DNA of 9,649 bases from an uncultured Lachnospiraceae bacterium (GTDB lineage Bacteria > Bacillota > Clostridia > Lachnospirales > Lachnospiraceae). The notes beneath the pieces are model-generated. The model was not told the DNA's origin. It did no database searches and saw only the letters and a list, made by a program, of their open reading frames with translations. Of the stretch, positions 7,195 through 9,649 are shown one piece after another. The stretch spans positions 15,903 to 25,551 of the forward strand of contig CAJTMZ010000038.1 of NCBI GenBank assembly GCA_910577445.1. The letters run 5' to 3'. The translations under genes were made by a program, and so were the position numbers. Each line of letters starts with the position of its first letter. The first letter of the stretch is position 1.

Positions 7195-7725
7195 TCAGTC
7201 ATCAAAAAATTCTTCTACCTTACCGTTTGCGTTCTCGCCTGCGGGGGGAGCGTCATTGGTTTCCGCGTTTTCCGGAGCGGGAGCCGCCTCGGTGGGTTTT
7301 GCCGCTTCGGGAGTCTTAACCTCGTCGTCAAAAAAATCTTCCGTCCTTGTTTCCGATTCCTTTTCTTTATTTAAGGCTGTTAAATCCGTGAAATTGCTTT
7401 CGGAAACGGTCTGGCTTTCGGTAACGGATTTTACGGTTTCCTTTACCTGCTGAACGGAATCGACGATAACCTCTTTGGCCTTGTGGAAGGCTTCCGTGGC
7501 GATGGCCTCCGCCTTGTCCAGATTCAAGGATACATAGGAGCGCTCCTTTGCGGGTTCCGGCTCGTCGTCAAGGTCCTCGCTGAAATCATCAAAGTCGTCG
7601 TCGGTATCGTCAGTATTTCCCTGGGAAGTAGAATTTTCTTTGGTTTTCAGATAGTGATAAGCGCCGTAAGCAGAAGCACCGGCAATTGCGGAGAAAAGTA
7701 AAAATTTACCAAATTTTTTGGACAT
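7195..7725 (-). CDS. Membrane-anchored acidic protein with FFDD repeats (YtxH-like N-terminus)
   Basis: The protein has 176 residues. Residues 1-28 hold a basic start (MSKKFGK) and one hydrophobic, Gly/Ala-rich membrane segment (about 8-26), like YtxH-type proteins. An acidic tract follows (DD-DDDFDDFSEDLDDEPE, about 39-56). Next comes an amphipathic helix (about 68-105: DKAEAIATEAFHKAKEVIVDSV and on) of the apolipoprotein/YtxH type. The C-terminal third is a disordered, Pro/Ala/Glu-rich tail. The motif E-D-F-F-D-D occurs at 129-134 and E-E-F-F-D-D is the very C-terminus (171-176). No enzymatic motif is seen. AAAGGAG (7733-7739 complement) is seven bases before the ATG. It is a monocistronic gene with its own terminator. 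I infer a cell-envelope or membrane-proximal role and do not recognise a named family with certainty. Confidence 0.85.
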   Translation of the reverse strand: MSKKFGKFLLFSAIAGASAYGAYHYLKTKENSTSQGNTDDTDDDFDDFSEDLDDEPEPAKERSYVSLNLDKAEAIATEAFHKAKEVIVDSVQQVKETVKSVTESQTVSESNFTDLTALNKEKESETRTEDFFDDEVKTPEAAKPTEAAPAPENAETNDAPPAGENANGKVEEFFDD

Positions 7726-7755
7726 AAAAGTACTCCTTTCAGTTAATCATCATAT

Positions 7756-7784
7756 AGGAATATCTTAATACTATTCTGTGGAAT
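7756..7784 (-). promoter_or_regulatory. Weak candidate promoter for the acidic protein gene
   Basis: On the minus strand, TTTTCA and TAAGAT are separated by 17 bases within an AT-rich region 30-60 bases upstream of the ATG at 7725. Each box matches the sigma-A consensus at only four of six positions, so this is a suggestion. The orientation and distance fit. Confidence 0.25.
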
Positions 7785-7907
7785 TGAAAAGAGATTATGT
7801 ATAAAAAATCCATTAAATTTTTCGGCATAATATTTCCGGAAAAAATCTCAGGCGTGTACAAGATATGGTAGCGGGAAAAATTGTGAATACCAGTTTCGGC
7901 AAACCGA

Positions 7908-7936
7908 TTGAAGAGAGTGGGGAAATGTGCTATATT
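7908..7936 (+). promoter_or_regulatory. Sigma-A-type promoter of the tetR gene
   Basis: TTGAAG (7908-7913) and TATATT (7931-7936) are separated by exactly 17 bases. Transcription would start near 7943, leaving a leader of about 80 bases. An inverted repeat begins two bases after the expected start, which is where a repressor would block transcription. TACAAT at 7961-7966 is an alternative -10 box, but it lacks a good -35. Confidence 0.6.
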
Positions 7937-7944
7937 CTGGTTAC

Positions 7945-7959
7945 TGACCTTAAAAGTCA
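7945..7959. promoter_or_regulatory. Putative TetR operator at its own promoter
   Basis: TGACCTTAAAAGTCA is an inverted repeat (TGAC-N7-GTCA) at the predicted start of tetR transcription. It shares length and half-sites with two better palindromes, at 8647-8661 and 9466-9480. Autorepression is typical of TetR-family regulators. Binding is inferred. Confidence 0.5.
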
Positions 7960-8025
7960 ATACAATAAACAATATCTGCGGGGACGCGGCTTGGCCGGTT
8001 CAACTGCCCGCTACAGGAGCTCTCC

Positions 8026-8628
8026 ATGAATGAGAAATTTTTCGACCTGAAAAAAGAAAAACAGGACCGTATGATTAACGCCGCCCTTAAGGTGTTCGCG
8101 TCGGGCGGATACGCCCATGCCAGCACGGACGAAATCGTAAAGGAGGCGGGGATAAGCAAGGGTCTTTTGTTCCACTATTTCATCAGCAAGCTGGGACTTT
8201 ACAGCTTTATCTACGACTACAGCGTCAGGTATATCATGCTTGAACTTTCCACCGGGGTATCGCCGCAGGAGACGGATTTTTTTGAACTGCTCCTTCAGAT
8301 AAAGCATTCCCATCTCCAGGCAATGAAAAACTATCCGTACATACTGCGTTTTATCAACAAAAGCAGAGAGGAAAAGGTGGGAGAGGCGCTTTTGGAAACA
8401 CAGGAACGCAGAGACGTTCTTCCGGCAAGATACGGGGAAATTATGGAAAGGGCAAGCCTTGAACGCTTCAGGAAGGATGTGGATGTCAGAGCCGTAACCA
8501 AAATGATGGAATTTACCATGGACGGGCTTATGGAGGAGAATTTCAGGAACAGTTCTTTCCAGCCGGAACTTTATTTTGGCGAGGTAAGGCAATATCTGGA
8601 TATGATGAAAAAGCTCTGCTACACATAG
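8026..8628 (+). CDS. TetR/AcrR family transcriptional regulator
   Basis: At 200 residues this is the usual TetR length. The N-terminal DNA-binding domain is clear: RMINAALKVFASGGYAHAST (15-34), then the helix-turn-helix DEIVKEAGISKGLLFHYFISKLGLY (about 35-59), with the family-typical G-x-S-K-G-x-x-x-x-Y-F pattern. The rest is an all-helical ligand-binding and dimerisation domain with no recognisable ligand signature. CAGGAG (8014-8019) lies six bases before the ATG. Its promoter carries an inverted repeat at the expected start site. The next gene begins 68 bases downstream on the same strand, with a stronger copy of the palindrome in the gap. I infer an autoregulated repressor acting on itself and perhaps the DUF6062-like gene. 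The effector is unknown. Confidence 0.93.
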   Translation: MNEKFFDLKKEKQDRMINAALKVFASGGYAHASTDEIVKEAGISKGLLFHYFISKLGLYSFIYDYSVRYIMLELSTGVSPQETDFFELLLQIKHSHLQAMKNYPYILRFINKSREEKVGEALLETQERRDVLPARYGEIMERASLERFRKDVDVRAVTKMMEFTMDGLMEENFRNSSFQPELYFGEVRQYLDMMKKLCYT

Positions 8629-8646
8629 AACCGGCCGGATGCGTGG

Positions 8647-8661
8647 CGACCGGTTTGGTCA
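8647..8661. promoter_or_regulatory. Putative TetR-type operator upstream of the DUF6062-like gene
   Basis: CGACCGGTTTGGTCA has GACC and GGTC half-sites around a five-base spacer, giving dyad symmetry. It lies 36 bases before the GTG of the next gene and 19 after the tetR stop. Fourteen of its bases (8648-8661) recur exactly at 9467-9480. No good -10 box is visible nearby, so it may instead act on read-through transcription or as an RNA hairpin. Confidence 0.45.
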
Positions 8662-8696
8662 ATCAAAAAACGGTGTTTTGAACGGGAGGAAACGCA

Positions 8697-9458
8697 GTGA
8701 AAGAGAAACTTTACACCATACCTTTAAATGACGCGGTGAACGCAGGGGACGAATGCCCCTTTTGCTTTATAGAGCGGGCGGTGGAGCAGGACGCCATTGA
8801 TTTTGTGCTGGGAAGCGGCTCGTCTTATATGGAAAGCGACGTGCGGGAGGCCACCGATAAGGCGGGCTTTTGCCGGGAGCATTTCAAAAAAATGTTTGAT
8901 TACGGAAACACCCTGGGCAACGGATGGATTTTAAAGACCCACTATATGCAGGTAAACAGGGAAATGAAAGAGGAGTTTAAGAAGTTTACGCCCTCCAAAT
9001 CCACCCTTATGGGCAAATTCAAAAAAAATACCGAGAGGGTCAATCCAATCGGCATGTGGGTGCAGGAAAAGGAAAAATCCTGCTATATCTGCAACCGGTT
9101 TGCGGATACATACGAAAGGTATCTGGATACCTTTTTCCATATGTATAAGACGGACGGGGACTTCCGCAGGAGAATCCATGAGAGCAAGGGCTTTTGCCTG
9201 CATCATTTCGGGGATTTGTGCGAGGGGGCGGAAAACAGGTTAAGCGATAAGGAAAAGAAAGAATTTTACCCCGCCATGTTTGATTTGATGGAAAAAAATA
9301 TGGCAAGGCTGCAGGAGGACGTGACCTGGCTGGTGGATAAATTTGACTACCGGAATAAGGACGCGGACTGGAAAAATTCAAAGGACGCCATTCAAAGGGG
9401 CATGCAGAAGCTTAAGGGCGGCTATCCGGCCGACCCGGTTTATAAAATGAATAAGTAA
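8697..9458 (+). CDS. DUF6062-like protein with duplicated CxxC/CxxH modules
   Basis: This 253-residue cytosolic protein starts at GTG, with GGGAGGA at 8684-8690 six bases upstream. From recognition (KEKLYTIPLNDA at the start, GGYPADPVYK near the end) I assign it to DUF6062, found in Lachnospiraceae and relatives and of unknown function. It has two similar halves: CPFC at 20-23 followed by GFCREHF (Cys59, His62), and CYIC at 129-132 followed by GFCLHHF (Cys167, His170). The spacings are nearly equal (36 and 35 residues between the second and third ligands). This predicts two metal sites, probably zinc, each with three Cys and one His. The C-terminal helix carries WLVDKFDYRNKDADWKNSKDA. It follows tetR on the same strand and is bracketed by two palindromes of 14 shared bases. 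It may be controlled by that regulator. Confidence 0.85.
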   Translation: MKEKLYTIPLNDAVNAGDECPFCFIERAVEQDAIDFVLGSGSSYMESDVREATDKAGFCREHFKKMFDYGNTLGNGWILKTHYMQVNREMKEEFKKFTPSKSTLMGKFKKNTERVNPIGMWVQEKEKSCYICNRFADTYERYLDTFFHMYKTDGDFRRRIHESKGFCLHHFGDLCEGAENRLSDKEKKEFYPAMFDLMEKNMARLQEDVTWLVDKFDYRNKDADWKNSKDAIQRGMQKLKGGYPADPVYKMNK

Positions 9459-9465
9459 ATATGTT

Positions 9466-9480
9466 TGACCGGTTTGGTCA
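9466..9480. promoter_or_regulatory. Perfect TGACC-N5-GGTCA palindrome after the DUF6062-like gene
   Basis: TGACCGGTTTGGTCA has perfect five-base half-sites and begins eight bases after the stop codon. It repeats the 8648-8661 sequence exactly over 14 bases. It is not in an obvious promoter position, since both neighbouring genes end here. It could be a second operator for looping, part of a transcript-end hairpin, or one of a pair of direct repeats flanking the gene. Confidence 0.45.
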
Positions 9481-9485
9481 TTGTG

Positions 9486-9519
9486 TGGGGCTGTCAGTTA
9501 AAACAGCCCCATTGCTTTT
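9486..9519 (+). terminator. Intrinsic terminator after the DUF6062-like gene
   Basis: TGGGGCTGT (9486-9494) pairs perfectly with ACAGCCCCA (9503-9511) around an eight-base loop. A T-rich tail (TTGCTTTT, 9512-9519) follows on the plus strand. It should end the tetR/DUF6062 transcript. On the minus strand no T-run follows, so termination of the opposing gene here is less likely. Confidence 0.75.
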
Positions 9520-9649
9520 CCCGCCCAGTAAAGAAGCCCAAGAAGCCAGCTTGTAAATATACCGTAAAGGATAACCGGCCCGGCGATGGTAAAGATTTTG
9601 CATCCGATACCGAACACCTGGCCCTCCTTTTTAAATTCCACGGCGGGAG
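9498..9649 (-). CDS. Membrane protein, C-terminal fragment (start beyond right edge)
   Basis: The minus-strand frame is open from the window edge to TAA at 9498-9500, giving 49 residues of a truncated gene. The sequence begins PAVEFKKEGQ and continues into a long hydrophobic segment (IFTIAGPVILYGIFTSWLLGLLYW, about residues 18-41). It ends AGKAMGLF. The composition is that of a transmembrane helix near a C-terminus, which makes the frame credible although it is short. The last three codons and the stop lie inside the hairpin of the convergent terminator. No family can be named from this fragment. It converges on the DUF6062-like gene. Confidence 0.6.
   Translation of the reverse strand, partial: PAVEFKKEGQVFGIGCKIFTIAGPVILYGIFTSWLLGLLYWAGKAMGLF

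Larger units (their letters stand above)
7740..8025. other. Divergent AT-rich intergenic region
   Basis: This region separates the divergent acidic protein and tetR genes. Its left half (7740-7850) is much more AT-rich than its surroundings. It contains a TTTCCGGAAA palindrome at 7833-7842, and GAGATT/AATCTC arms at 7791-7796 and 7844-7849 bracket that half. The right half holds the tetR promoter and operator. I see no convincing gene: the only long open frame (minus strand, 7739-7972) has no ribosome binding site and unusual composition. Confidence 0.5.

Noticed and set aside
7128..7453. Plus-strand open frames opposite the acidic protein gene
   Set aside because: They start inside the terminator hairpin or opposite the real gene, whose ribosome binding site, membrane segment and terminator are all consistent.
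7739..7972. A 77-codon minus-strand open frame in the divergent gap
   Set aside because: It has no ribosome binding site and low-complexity AT-driven composition, and it overlaps the tetR promoter and operator.

Overview
The window looks like a chromosomal segment from a Clostridia-class Firmicute, most likely a member of the Lachnospiraceae. This rests on strong AGGAGG-type ribosome binding sites, ATG/GTG starts, moderate GC, a bacterial glutaminyl-tRNA synthetase, and two families (DUF6106-like and DUF6062-like) that I associate with Lachnospiraceae. The family names come from recognising protein sequence, not from a search. I see no tRNA, rRNA, CRISPR array, insertion sequence or phage gene.

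Bases 1-7069 carry six genes on the plus strand with gaps of 6 to 65 bases and no visible internal terminator, so they are probably co-transcribed. In order they are: the 3' end of a DUF6106-like membrane protein gene, guaB (IMP dehydrogenase, GTP synthesis), a two-domain sensor-like protein with no output domain, glnS (glutaminyl-tRNA synthetase), a DUF2225 zinc-ribbon-like protein, and a MocR-type regulator (GntR DNA-binding domain fused to a PLP-dependent aminotransferase-like domain). The set joins purine synthesis, glutamine charging and a PLP-linked regulator, but the sequence does not prove a shared function.

A minus-strand gene (7195-7725) encodes a small, membrane-anchored, very acidic protein with a repeated FFDD motif. 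It ends in a good intrinsic terminator (7136-7159). It is divergent from a TetR-family regulator gene (8026-8628), which is followed by a DUF6062-like gene (8697-9458). The tetR promoter carries an inverted repeat at the expected transcription start. Two further sites with the same 15-base geometry, sharing 14 identical bases with each other, flank the DUF6062-like gene. This is the best candidate for an unrecognised local regulatory circuit. A plus-strand terminator (9486-9519) follows, overlapping the 3' end of a convergent membrane-protein gene that runs off the right edge.

Nothing here is clearly a new defence or mobile system. The most distinctive items are the TGACC-N5-GGTCA sites, the internally duplicated CxxC/CxxH architecture of the DUF6062-like protein, the output-less sensor downstream of guaB, the FFDD repeats, a non-canonical KMSKS loop in GlnRS, and a perfect 14-base inverted repeat inside the MocR gene.
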